From Bacteriovorax stolpii (GTDB lineage: Bacteria > Bdellovibrionota > UBA1018): a stretch of DNA of 39,340 nt. Where the stretch lies: contig CAMAQA010000024.1 in assembly GCA_945860415.1 (NCBI GenBank), positions 1 to 39,340 on the forward strand. Direction: 5' to 3'. The position numbers and the translations under genes are program-made. Of the stretch, positions 1 to 7,935 are shown in pieces (position 1 is the stretch's first letter; each line of letters begins with the position of its first letter). The notes under the pieces were generated by a model. It was not told the DNA's origin and made no database searches. It was given only the letters and a program-made list of their open reading frames with translations.

Positions 1-2
1 GC

Positions 3-974
3 AGTGCCGCTCTCGGGGCGGCGTACCTTCTCGAGGCGCGGCAGCTGGCTCTCGCCAATCGTCAGCTTCCACTGGCTCGCGAGCTGCTCGGCCCGATCGA
101 GCAGGTGCTCGAGCCCTTCCGAAAATCGCAGTGGTTCACGAATATCTCGGTGCTGGGGCAGTTTGATTCCAACATCCTGCAGCTGCCCACCAGTGCGACG
201 GTGCAGCAGGGGTCGAGCCAATCCACGCCGAAGACCACGATCCTTGCGGGCTTCGGATACCTCGGAGCGCCGCTGGCGGAGCTTCAGTTCCTGCCCAGCT
301 ATCGCTTCAACACGAACAAGAATTTTGGATCGGGGCTCGAGTCCTACGAATACGCCAGCAACACGCTGGCGCTGGCGATCAACTGGCGTCCTCTGGCTCG
401 ATTCACGGCTGGTGTGAAGGGCGAGCTCACCCACTCGTTTCAGAACACCCAGGGCTCCTACCGATCCTTCACTGCGGCCGGTGACGCAGGCCCTTATCTC
501 AAATGGACGCAGAGCGAGAGCCTGCAGCTCCAGCTCGAAGGATCGATTCGTCCGCTCATCAATTTTGCGCAATCCGATTTCGGCGGAACGGGCAGGGGCC
601 TTCGGCTGAGCTATCGCCGCGATGGAGCCACCCGCTTCTGGAATCCGACGTTCACGCTGGGGCGTGATTTTTCCGGAACCCGAAATGCCACCTTCCGGTC
701 TACTGCGAGCGCGCTGTCGATCTCGAACCTCGTTCGGCTGCCCGGAGACCACCAGCTGACGCCCGGAATCGATTACGTGCGAACCGATTACCTCGATGCA
801 GTTCCGGTTCGGCTCGACAGGACGCTCGTGGCTCGGATGGCGTACGCCCGTCCGGTGTCCGCTCACTGGACCACTCTCGGAGATCTGTCCTTCACTTCAA
901 ATCGTTCGAACGTTTCGGGCTCGTTCACTTTCGATCGGTGGGTGGCATCAATCGGATTCAGCTATTCGCGCTGA
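3..974 (+). CDS. C-terminal part of an outer-membrane beta-barrel protein (5' end outside the window)
   Basis: The reading frame is open from the left edge, so this is the 3' part of a longer gene; about 323 residues are visible. The first ~35 residues are a Leu/Ala-rich helix of the kind found in TPR-like domains. From about residue 40 onward the sequence alternates hydrophobic and polar residues in short strands (VKGELTHSF, LQLEGSIRPL, GLRLSYRRD, VASIGFSYSR) and ends in an aromatic/Arg strand, as outer-membrane barrels do. A helical N-domain joined to a barrel resembles surface-lipoprotein-assembly or secretin-associated barrel proteins, but no specific family is recognised. It is likely inserted in the outer membrane. 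It ends 11 bp before a strong hairpin shared with the convergent tRNA-Ala. Confidence 0.7.
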   Translation, partial: SAALGAAYLLEARQLALANRQLPLARELLGPIEQVLEPFRKSQWFTNISVLGQFDSNILQLPTSATVQQGSSQSTPKTTILAGFGYLGAPLAELQFLPSYRFNTNKNFGSGLESYEYASNTLALAINWRPLARFTAGVKGELTHSFQNTQGSYRSFTAAGDAGPYLKWTQSESLQLQLEGSIRPLINFAQSDFGGTGRGLRLSYRRDGATRFWNPTFTLGRDFSGTRNATFRSTASALSISNLVRLPGDHQLTPGIDYVRTDYLDAVPVRLDRTLVARMAYARPVSAHWTTLGDLSFTSNRSNVSGSFTFDRWVASIGFSYSR

Positions 975-984
975 AGCTCGAGGC

Positions 985-1022
985 AAAAAAAAACCGCCCG
1001 GCTTTCGCTCGGACGGTCTTTT
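985..1022 (-). terminator. Bidirectional intrinsic terminator between the barrel gene and tRNA-Ala
   Basis: ACCGCCCG (993-1000) pairs with CGGACGGT (1010-1017) with one mismatch. On the minus strand it is followed by nine Ts (the A-run at 985-993), and on the plus strand by TCTTTT. It is best placed to end the tRNA-Ala transcript and can also end the incoming barrel gene. Confidence 0.8.
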
Positions 1023-1036
1023 GAATCGGCTTTTTT

Positions 1037-1112
1037 TGGTGGAGCTAAGCGGGGTCGAACCGCTGACCTCTACAATGCCATCGTAGCGCTCTACCAACTG
1101 AGCTATAGCCCC
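1037..1112 (-). tRNA. tRNA-Ala (anticodon GGC)
   Basis: The cloverleaf can be folded by eye. The acceptor GGGGCTA pairs with TAGCTCC with one G-U, the discriminator is A, and CCA is encoded. The anticodon stem is CTACG/TGTAG around the loop ATGGCAT, giving GGC at positions 34-36. The T-arm GCGGTTCGACCCCGC is canonical. The gene is transcribed leftward into the terminator at 985-1022. Confidence 0.95.
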
Positions 1113-1139
1113 ACGCTCCAAAAAAAGTGAACGACGAGA

Positions 1140-1168
1140 GAAATACCGACGCCCGGCGTCCTTTGCAA
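1140..1168 (-). promoter_or_regulatory. Sigma70-type promoter of tRNA-Ala
   Basis: On the minus strand TTGCAA (1163-1168), a 17-bp spacer and TATTTC (1140-1145) lie about 27 bp upstream of the tRNA 5' end. Spacing and position fit a stable-RNA promoter. It resembles the TTGCAC-17-TATTAC promoter near the right edge of the window. Confidence 0.5.
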
Positions 1169-1190
1169 GTGGCAATTTGCGTGAAACGCC

Positions 1191-2837
1191 TCACCGCGTG
1201 AGGGCTTTATTCTCGGCCGAAGAAAACTTGAGCGTCGCCAGGCGTTCGCGCGCGGCCAGGTAGCGCCGACTCACCCGATCAAACAGGCTGATCGAGCGAT
1301 CCTCTTCGATTCCGGACCGGTACGGATCCGCGCTCTTCGAGAACTGCTCGGCCTTGGATCCTGCCGGACCTTCGTCCGGCTTTTTGTTCATGCCTTCCAT
1401 GAGATCACCCAGGGCCTGGCCGACCGAAGCCATCGGGTCGGATTCAGCGCTCGAGCCTCCACCTCCTCCGCTCGAAGCGTAGGTGCTCGAAGCGGTGCTT
1501 CGAATCTGTCCTTCCGCCTGGGCCACGGCGTCCTGAACCTGCGCCTTGCCCTGGCTGCCGAGAGCCTCTCCCGCAATGGCATTGATGATCGACGAGGTGC
1601 TGCCTTGTCCCATGAGCTTGTCGATCGGCAGCCTGCTGTTATTTTCCAGCATCGGAATGAAGTCGGAGCGCTTGGCCGCCGGAGGAAGGGCGACGCCCTT
1701 GGCCGAGAGGCAGTTCAGTCGACTTGCAAATCCACCGGTGCAGGCGCTCGAGCTATCGAGCAACGGACGAAGGCGCGTTCCGTCGTGGGCACTCACGCCA
1801 CCGGCAACGCTTTCCATGTTTCCACTGCGCACGCTTCCGCCCACCGCAGCCAGTGCTCCAGCAACCTGAGGAGAGGTTCCTCCTGGAGTACCGGCAGGAG
1901 TCACCAGCGCGCCATCGACGAGCTCTCCGGCCAGTTTGCGATTTTCTTCGGCGGATTTTTCAGAGTCCTTGGCGCCCATGAAATTCATGATGGACATGCC
2001 GGTTTCGATGGCGGCGGTCATGCAGGACATCTTCTGGCCGGATTTGGCGGCTTCCGTTCCTGCCTTCACGGCTTTACCTGAGGAAAACGCCATTTGTCCG
2101 GCCTCTTTTCCTGCCTTGGTTAAAGCATTTCCAGCCGCAATAGCGGCTCCCTGGCCTGCGGACTTGAAAAGTCCGTAGGCACCCATCAGCGCGCCGACGG
2201 CACCGGTGAACTGCTTCGTCACGACGACATCGCCCACTGCGGCTGCGATGGAGGCTCCCGAACAGACCTGGCCCATGGTGATTTCAGCAGAGCCGAACGT
2301 CCAAGCATTATTCACGCACGGAATCATGCAGATTCCCGCCACTCCCGCGTGCACTCCTCCGAGCATCTTCTGGTTCTTGGCGGCTTCTTCGGCCGCCTCA
2401 GCGGCCGCGCAATACTCACCCACCTGCTGAAGCGCCTCCTCCGACATGCCGTCCTTTTGAGTGCATGGATCTCCGGTGCGATCCAGGGGCCTGCTTTCGA
2501 CGGCAGCCGGACCTTCGGCGGGTTTTTCTGCAGGCGCCTCAGAAACAACCGGCGCCGTGGGAGTGGCCTGCGGAACCGGGGTGTCCGGCGTCAGCGACAT
2601 CGTTGTCGTCGGCGAGGGCTGAGGAGTGGAGAAGGGCTGAGGAGTGGAGAAGGGTTGAGGACTCGCCGAAGCCAGCGGATCTGAGCTCGATGACGGTGCG
2701 GGATCTTCGGTCGAGGGTGCGGCATTCCGGACTTTAAAGCGGCCCCGAAAATTCTGTTCGCTTCCCGCGCCAGCGATCACCGCCTCCGACCAGAGGCTGA
2801 AAACGGCTCCGATGAGGAGCATTCTTGCAACTCTCAT
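1191..2837 (-). CDS. Secreted low-complexity protein, function unknown (548 aa)
   Basis: I do not recognise the family. The N-terminus is a signal peptide (MRVARMLLIGAVFSLWSEAV, cleavage probably after VIAGA). Residues ~40-115 are Pro/Ser/Thr-rich with tandem PQPFST repeats, like a linker crossing the periplasm or wall. A central region (~125-300) is Ala/Gly-rich and hydrophobic with scattered cysteines (DPCTQ, GEYCA, GICMIPCVNNAW). A Gly/Ser stretch near residue 460 leads to a basic C-terminal helix, SLFDRVSRRYLAARERL. The upstream protein in the same operon (26-bp gap) has a matching C-terminal helix, so the two probably share an export or assembly signal, or a partner. The start is the ATG giving the signal peptide. 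It is likely periplasmic or surface located. Confidence 0.65.
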   Translation of the reverse strand: MRVARMLLIGAVFSLWSEAVIAGAGSEQNFRGRFKVRNAAPSTEDPAPSSSSDPLASASPQPFSTPQPFSTPQPSPTTTMSLTPDTPVPQATPTAPVVSEAPAEKPAEGPAAVESRPLDRTGDPCTQKDGMSEEALQQVGEYCAAAEAAEEAAKNQKMLGGVHAGVAGICMIPCVNNAWTFGSAEITMGQVCSGASIAAAVGDVVVTKQFTGAVGALMGAYGLFKSAGQGAAIAAGNALTKAGKEAGQMAFSSGKAVKAGTEAAKSGQKMSCMTAAIETGMSIMNFMGAKDSEKSAEENRKLAGELVDGALVTPAGTPGGTSPQVAGALAAVGGSVRSGNMESVAGGVSAHDGTRLRPLLDSSSACTGGFASRLNCLSAKGVALPPAAKRSDFIPMLENNSRLPIDKLMGQGSTSSIINAIAGEALGSQGKAQVQDAVAQAEGQIRSTASSTYASSGGGGGSSAESDPMASVGQALGDLMEGMNKKPDEGPAGSKAEQFSKSADPYRSGIEEDRSISLFDRVSRRYLAARERLATLKFSSAENKALTR

Positions 2838-2863
2838 AAACCCTGCCCCCTCTCCAGTGCTCT

Positions 2864-4774
2864 TCAGAACAAGGCCACGCGGCCAGCCTTTGCCTTCTGC
2901 TGATAGGCCTGGTGCACGCGTTGGAAGATGTTCACGCTCTTGTCGAGAAACGAGTAGGGCGCTTCTGATGCCGGATCGCGCCCGAACTCTTCCAGGTTCG
3001 GCTTCTCGGCAGCCTGCTGTTCAGCGCCTGCACCGATGAGCTTTTCGATCATGCCAGAGAGGTCGGGGCCGTCGGAGCCGCCACCCCCACCGCCACCACC
3101 GCCGCGAGAATGCCCGCCGCTGCCTGAGCCCGCGTAACGCGGATCTGCTTCGCGCGGGAGTGCGCCAGCCTGGCCCGCATCGCCCGGATTTTCTCCGCCG
3201 CCACCAGCAATTCCGGCTCCTGCGATTCCGCCGCCCGATCCGCTGTCGGGCGAGCCCGGAGCATTGAAAAGTTGTGGTCCGGGAGTGGGCAGCCCGGCAA
3301 ATCCCTTCGGCTCCACTCCGAGCGGAAGGGGTTTTTCATCGTCGTTTCGATCATTCTCCGGCGCGAGGGCCGAGGTCTGCTCCGGTCCAGGAGTAGGTTC
3401 GACTCCACCGAGCACAGGTGCGGCCATTCCATTGAACTGCGGCGGAACGGCAGCATTACCCGGCGCCAGGAGCGGCATGGCAACAGCTCCTTCTCGGCCC
3501 TCGAACTGCTTGAGCTCCTTCGCGGAGGTGTCCATCTGGTTGGCCGCTTGTTTTTGGGCAAAGGCATTGGCCAGTGATCCGAGGCCGCTGATGAGCTGGC
3601 TCAGCATTTCTCCATTTGCCGCTTTTTCTGCAGCTTTTTGTTCTTCGACACCTTCTCGGCCGATTCGGCCGAGAAGGTCGGTGACGTGCTTTTCCTTGTG
3701 CTTGGCCGAGGGGTCGTTGAAGAGGCCGGTGTTCTGGCCAGTGGTCGGATCTTTCTTTGCCACGTCGGTCCAGGTGCCGGCTTCGTTCAGACGAAAATTC
3801 TGAATGGCCCTTTCCGCGGCATCTACTGCACCAGTGGAGCCCTTGCTCGATCCTTGAGTCTGCTGCGGCGTTACTGCTGCGGCTGCTGATTGCTGCTGTT
3901 TCCTCGCACCGTCTTTGGCAGCAGCAGGATCACTCACTCCGCCCGAGCCAGGCGCCCCTGCGCTGGCCAAGCCTGAAGTGCGGTCCACATTCACCTGAAC
4001 GTTTCCAAGGTCCTGCAGGGTCTTGCCGGCACCCTTGTGCTTGCGGCGGTTCTGGTCGTTCCGGAAGGCGGAAAATAGATTCATCAAGCCCTGTCCCTGC
4101 GAAATCTGGGACGCGCGGTTGGCAACAGTGCTTCCTGCGTTGAACGCTCCGCTCTGTGTGCCGGAGTTCTGTGCCTGGTTTGCGGCTCCGACGCCCGCCA
4201 TGCTCACGGCGGCAGCGCCTCCGACCTGTCCTACCTGGTGCATCACTTGCGAAGTTTGGATGGTCGAGTGCGTGTCGTCGCATCCCCATTCCTTGTTCGC
4301 TACCGACGAGCGCGCGCAGCGATCTCCATCGTCCTTCAGCTTGAAATTGTTGTCTTCGCGGTAACCGTCGAAGGGCCCACCGACCTGGCCGGCCTGGGAG
4401 GTGTCGGTGATTTTGGGAGAGCCTGAGTTGCTCGAGCCGCCGTTAGGTTTACCTTCGGACACTTTTGCATTCTCTGCAGCTTGAAGTTGCTCGAGATCAC
4501 TTTGGGCTTTTGCGAGCTCAGCAGAGGCGGTATCAAGGACGCTCTTCTGGGAGTCGCAGTGGCCATTATTTCCAGGTTCGTCGGGAAGGGCAAGCGTGAC
4601 GCACTCCTCATACCTATCCTGGGCAGATTTCACTGAGTGCTCAAGCCCCGTGACTTTAAACTGTGCCTCCTCAATGTTACCGGAAGCGCCAGCGATACCG
4701 GGCTTCAAGAATACCCCGAACATCAAAGCGCAACCGACAGTCCTAAAAGTCTTACCAGTGTATTGACTCGCCAT
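2864..4774 (-). CDS. Secreted coiled-coil and Gly-rich protein, function unknown (636 aa)
   Basis: First gene of a two-gene leftward operon. The N-terminus (MASQYTGKTFRTVGCALMFG, then VFLKPGIAGAS) reads as a signal peptide. Residues ~32-105 form a heptad-rich coiled coil containing two cysteines. The middle is Gln/Ala/Ser-rich, ~500-570 is Gly/Ser/Pro-rich with a nine-glycine run, and the tail holds the amphipathic helix NIFQRVHQAYQQKAKAGRV, which matches the tail of the downstream protein (pattern S/N-L/I-F-x-R-V-x3-Y-x5-R). No enzyme motif is visible. A structural or surface role is an inference. The coding strand also carries a perfect 12-bp inverted repeat at 3650-3678. Confidence 0.65.
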   Translation of the reverse strand: MASQYTGKTFRTVGCALMFGVFLKPGIAGASGNIEEAQFKVTGLEHSVKSAQDRYEECVTLALPDEPGNNGHCDSQKSVLDTASAELAKAQSDLEQLQAAENAKVSEGKPNGGSSNSGSPKITDTSQAGQVGGPFDGYREDNNFKLKDDGDRCARSSVANKEWGCDDTHSTIQTSQVMHQVGQVGGAAAVSMAGVGAANQAQNSGTQSGAFNAGSTVANRASQISQGQGLMNLFSAFRNDQNRRKHKGAGKTLQDLGNVQVNVDRTSGLASAGAPGSGGVSDPAAAKDGARKQQQSAAAAVTPQQTQGSSKGSTGAVDAAERAIQNFRLNEAGTWTDVAKKDPTTGQNTGLFNDPSAKHKEKHVTDLLGRIGREGVEEQKAAEKAANGEMLSQLISGLGSLANAFAQKQAANQMDTSAKELKQFEGREGAVAMPLLAPGNAAVPPQFNGMAAPVLGGVEPTPGPEQTSALAPENDRNDDEKPLPLGVEPKGFAGLPTPGPQLFNAPGSPDSGSGGGIAGAGIAGGGGENPGDAGQAGALPREADPRYAGSGSGGHSRGGGGGGGGGSDGPDLSGMIEKLIGAGAEQQAAEKPNLEEFGRDPASEAPYSFLDKSVNIFQRVHQAYQQKAKAGRVALF

Positions 4775-4914
4775 ACCGGATCCCCCGATCCCATGAAGAC
4801 CTCTGCGTCACCCCACGCAGTGATCCATTTCCATTAGCGTGAACGCAATGTCGCACTTCGTCAAAATGTGTCGGATCCGACCTGTCCACGGTTCAGTCAA
4901 TCGGCCCGGTAACC

Positions 4915-4936
4915 CCTTAAAAACGCGCTCAGGCGC
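4915..4936 (-). terminator. Weak intrinsic terminator behind the HNH pseudogene
   Basis: On the minus strand GCGC-CTGA-GCGC is followed by GTTTTTAAGG, just downstream of the stop at 4940. The stem is short, so termination may be partial. Confidence 0.4.
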
Positions 4937-4939
4937 TGT

Positions 4940-5993
4940 TCAGTTCGGACGCCGCCTCGCAGCTCCGACGCCGATGCTGTTCCGCCCCCCTCGCGCGCCC
5001 CCCGGAAGCCGATCCGACTTCCACTGGTTGTGGGTCAGGCAAAGCAGCTGCAGGTTCTCGAGCTCGTGGCCGCCTCCCCAGGCCCGCGGCATCCGGTGAT
5101 CGACCTGAAGGCGGTGAGTGCGTCGGCAGCGCTCGCCGGAGTTCAGCCTCTGCTCGCACTGGCCTCCGGCGCGCCGCCACACTTCGCGCCGAACTGAAAG
5201 CGAAAGGACTCGATGGTGGACGGTCTTGACCTGCGATTCACTCGTTTTTTCGGAATCCAGCTTCGGCGCCGAAGTTCCGCGCTCGGGCGACACACGCGAT
5301 GAAGCCGACGCACTCGGCTCGCGCGGCGCCTTCAACGGTTCTCGCTCCAGCCGCCGCAGCGCAAAGTCGGCCAGCATCTCGAGCTGCTCGGCAAGCGAGG
5401 GGTTGGCGTTCGCGTGCGCCATGCGGTCGCGAAGTCGACGCAGCTTTTCCTGCAACTGCGCGCTCAGCACCACGTTCACGAGCACCCGCTCGCCATCGAT
5501 CGAGCGCGGGCGCTCGCGAAGCGTGGCGGCCACGCGGGGTGAACGCGCCGCCAGCAGGGCCTCGGTCTCGCGCGATGATTTTCCTTCGACCGCGTTGACG
5601 AGCGCACGCACCTCGGGCGTCGGAGCCGCCGCCCCAGTGATGCGCTTTTCCGCCGCGATGAAGCTCTGCACCTGGCTTGCGGTCGAGAGCGAGAGGGCTC
5701 CGCTGGCCAGCTTTTGCTCCTTCCGGAACTCGCGCCATCAGTCGCATCGCACTAATGCGGCGATGGGCGGCCCCGTCCGAGTAACCGAGCACTCTCACCA
5801 CATACTCATGAAGCGAACCATGCATGCCCGCGTACAGTCGCCGCCGCTCGATCTCGCGCAGGTGATGCAGGAGCGCAATTCCAGCACGTCGCTCTTCAGC
5901 GGCAAGCGCGCGGGCGCGCGCCAGCAGGTGGTCGTCAGTCAGCTTCTGAATCCGTTCGGCGGAAAGTTCTGTATCATGTGGCGTGCGTATCAT
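4940..5993 (-). pseudogene. HNH endonuclease of the multi-copy Bdellovibrio-type family, broken by a frameshift
   Basis: Two overlapping frames make one protein. The N-part (from the ATG at 5993) has the family opening: LTDDHLLARARALAAEERRA, then HHLREIERRRLY, the GYSDGAAHRRI motif and MRLMARVPE. The C-part continues in another frame with EQKLASGALSLSTASQVQSF and ends in an HNH module (GGQCEQ, GERCRRTHRLQVDHRMPRA, LQLLCLTHNQWKSD), a Cys/His zinc site plus the catalytic His-Asn pair. The frames join at about 5719-5720, where removing one base from GAAGGAGC restores VPEEQKL. Full length would be about 350 aa, usual for the family. Either this is a recent pseudogene or a base-call error. The shift needed is +1, so ordinary -1 slippage does not explain it. 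Confidence 0.75.
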
Positions 5994-6357
5994 GAGAGTT
6001 TTTTGTGAATTTCTGGGCCCTGGCGGGCGCGTGGAGCGTCTGTTGAGCGCGTGAGGTCGGTTTTTGTGCGAATTCGGCGTTGAGAGTGTTGTGGAGTCTT
6101 TGTGCGCGTCTCGTGAGAAGTGGGGGAGGCTATCGCGGATTCATGGGTTCGGTTTGAGGAACACTGTCAAATTGAAAAATGAGAAATTTTTTTGGGCGCG
6201 TGGTAGCTGCAGGTTCGCAAGCTCATTTTCTCCGGGGCAGCTCCGACGTCGGAGTGATCGAGCCACCCAGCGTGCGCTGCGCCACGCGCCGCCCATGGCC
6301 GTAAACAGAAAGCTTATTTCGGATTACAGCCATCAATGGAAATGCTGGTGTCTTTGT
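5994..6357. other. Intergenic stretch, no intact gene
   Basis: This 364-bp stretch lies between the HNH pseudogene and the DUF4143 remnant. It is more AT-rich than its surroundings near 6160-6195. Apart from the palindromic repeat at 6238-6254 I see no gene, RNA or terminator. The frame open through it on the plus strand has no recognisable protein before about 6358. Confidence 0.5.
6238..6254. repeat. 12-bp repeat CAGCTCCGACGT, copy 1, inside a 14-bp palindrome
   Basis: CAGCTCCGACGT occupies 6238-6249, and CTCCGACGTCGGAG at 6241-6254 is a perfect palindrome. Identical 12-mers occur at 6511-6522 and 7800-7811, and an 11-bp match lies at 4960-4970. All are in the accessory patch. Confidence 0.6.
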
Positions 6358-6531
6358 TATGGAGTTTTCCAGAACGCTTTCGCTAGGGCTTTCGAGCACT
6401 TCAACGTTCGCGAAATTCGAAGCCATCTCGACTACTCTCGCTCGGATGAGCCCCTGTGCTACTGGCGATCGAGTTCCAGCGACTTTGAAGTAGATGCCAT
6501 TGTGGGAAACCAGCTCCGACGTAAGACCTAA
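6358..6531 (+). pseudogene. Remnant of a second AAA ATPase/DUF4143 gene (C-terminal fragment)
   Basis: The last ~57 codons of an otherwise featureless open frame read GVFQNAFARAFEHFNVREIR, followed by DYSRSDEPLCYWRSSSSDFE and VDAIVGNQL. This matches the C-terminal DUF4143 module of the ATPase family (consensus GRAFEHFIxxELRAxLxYxR...PLxYWR...EVDFIVG), including the nuclease-like E-V-D residues. No Walker A, Walker B or N-terminal part lies upstream, so it is a decayed fragment. It converges on, and its stop overlaps, the intact DUF4143 gene on the minus strand, but that gene's sequence is clearly different, so this is not a simple duplication. A 12-bp repeat lies on each side (6238 and 6511). 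Confidence 0.65.
6511..6522. repeat. 12-bp repeat CAGCTCCGACGT, copy 2
   Basis: This copy lies just left of the intact ATPase gene, at the end of the DUF4143 remnant. With one extra C on its left it forms a 13-bp direct repeat (6510-6522) with 7799-7811, so the two copies bracket the ATPase gene. Confidence 0.6.
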
Positions 6532-7685
6532 GACGACTTCAGCCCCAGCTCGGAGAGAGCTTCGTTCCACGGAAGCACGGGCACGCCGCCCACGACCTTG
6601 GCGTGCGATCCGAGCGTGGCGACGATGGGCGTGAACTTCTTTTTGCAAACGCTCTTGAACGACTCGAAGCCGAGCAGGTCGCTTGGTCCCACGTTCTTCG
6701 ATGCCTTGAGCTCGAGCGCGAAGATCCTTCCCGAATGTTCGATGATGAAGTCGACTTCCGCTCCATGTTCAGTCCTGAAGGTCGAGATCCTCAGATCGAG
6801 GTCGAACGCCTTCGCAGCGGCCGAAATCTGGTTGTACATGAAGTGCTCAAAAAGAAGCCCGATACGGTCCGCAGTGACTTCGAAGTTTCCGATCAGGCCA
6901 TTCCACACGCCCACGTCAAAGAAATACAGCTTCGGATGCTGCACGAGCCGCCTTCCGGAGGTTTTCGAGAACGCGCCCACGCGCTCGACCACGAGGGTGT
7001 CCTCGAGGATGTCGAGGTACCTCATTGCGGTCAGGCGCTTGACCTGTGATTCGGAAGAAATCTTCGTCAGGTCGATGAACTGCCCGGTCCAGGCGGCGCA
7101 CACTTTCAGAAAACGACTGAATCCCTCGATGTCGCGCGCCAGCGCCTCGGCCTGGATCTCCTCTCGAAGGTAAGTGCCCGCATAGTCGCGCAGCGTCTTG
7201 ATGCGTTCGGAGCGTTCTTGCTCATTCAGGATTCCAGGCAGCGTTCCGGTGGAAAGCAGTTCGTCGATCGAGAAACGCTCCGCGCCAAACTCCTGCCAGG
7301 TCAGGGGCCCGATGCGATACGAGTGCACCCGCCCGGGCAGCAGGTTGGCCTGGCCCCTTCGGAGTTTTCTGGCGCTCGAGCCGGTCAGGTAGAACTTGGG
7401 CGCGCGAGGGTCGTCATCCAGGATGGCCTGCACGGTATTCAAAAGACTCGGCAGGCGCTGGACCTCGTCGATGAGGACCGACTTCGGGCGCGAGCGGCGG
7501 ATTCGGTCCTCGAACTCGTCGGGATTCGAAGAAAACTGAAGAAACTCCGACTCTCGAGCAAGATTGATGGAGAGCTCGGGCGAGCAGCTCTTCATCAAGG
7601 TGGATTTTCCGCATTGCCGCGGGCCGAGAAGGAGAACGCTCTTTTTGCCGGAGAGGATTTTCTTCTGGAGCACCCTGGTAAACAT
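6528..7685 (-). CDS. AAA+ ATPase with C-terminal DUF4143 domain
   Basis: 385 aa, full length for the family. The N-terminal P-loop domain has Walker A GPRQCGKST (residues ~21-29), Walker B SVLIDEVQR (~69-77) and a sensor-like FYLTGSSARKL. A linker with YLREEIQ precedes the DUF4143 region (LFEHFMYNQI, FRTEHGAEVDFII, FALELKAS), whose E-V-D-F and E-x-K residues resemble a PD-(D/E)xK nuclease core. The family is widespread and strain-variable. Its biological role is not established, though it is often found near toxin-antitoxin or mobile regions. Here it stands alone between copies of a 13-bp direct repeat, next to broken HNH and DUF4143 genes, which suggests acquisition as a cassette (inference). 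Confidence 0.85.
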   Translation of the reverse strand: MFTRVLQKKILSGKKSVLLLGPRQCGKSTLMKSCSPELSINLARESEFLQFSSNPDEFEDRIRRSRPKSVLIDEVQRLPSLLNTVQAILDDDPRAPKFYLTGSSARKLRRGQANLLPGRVHSYRIGPLTWQEFGAERFSIDELLSTGTLPGILNEQERSERIKTLRDYAGTYLREEIQAEALARDIEGFSRFLKVCAAWTGQFIDLTKISSESQVKRLTAMRYLDILEDTLVVERVGAFSKTSGRRLVQHPKLYFFDVGVWNGLIGNFEVTADRIGLLFEHFMYNQISAAAKAFDLDLRISTFRTEHGAEVDFIIEHSGRIFALELKASKNVGPSDLLGFESFKSVCKKKFTPIVATLGSHAKVVGGVPVLPWNEALSELGLKSS

Positions 7686-7799
7686 GCACCATACAGATTA
7701 CGCGGTATTTTGTATCACGCAATATCAAAACTCGACTCGGCCGCTCCGACGACGAAGCTGCTCCGACGCCGCTTCGCGGCTCCTCAGCTCGCTCGGCCC

Positions 7800-7811
7800 C
7801 AGCTCCGACGT
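7800..7811. repeat. 12-bp repeat CAGCTCCGACGT, copy 3
   Basis: This copy lies upstream of the ATPase gene in the same orientation as copies 1 and 2. The preceding 60 bp are rich in related GCTCCGACG words (7743, 7769), so the site may be a small degenerate repeat cluster. Confidence 0.55.
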
Positions 7812-7874
7812 CTGATGTCTAACGCGCCGCGCCCCCGCGATCTCCACTCTCCATTCACAAAAATACTCTCCCCC

Positions 7875-7904
7875 TTGGCCGAGCGCCCGGTCGTCTGCCA
7901 TACT
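7875..7904 (+). promoter_or_regulatory. Possible promoter of the GcvH-like gene
   Basis: TTGGCC (7875-7880), an 18-bp spacer and CATACT (7899-7904) predict a start near 7911 and a 25-nt leader that contains the AAGGAGAA ribosome-binding site at 7921-7928. Confidence 0.4.
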
Positions 7905-7935
7905 CTGCGAGACTCATCCCAAGGAGAACTCGACC

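Noticed and set aside
5118..6008. Plus-strand frame of ~296 codons opposite the HNH pseudogene
   Set aside because: It is rich in Ser/Arg runs typical of antisense high-GC readings; the minus strand has clear HNH motifs.
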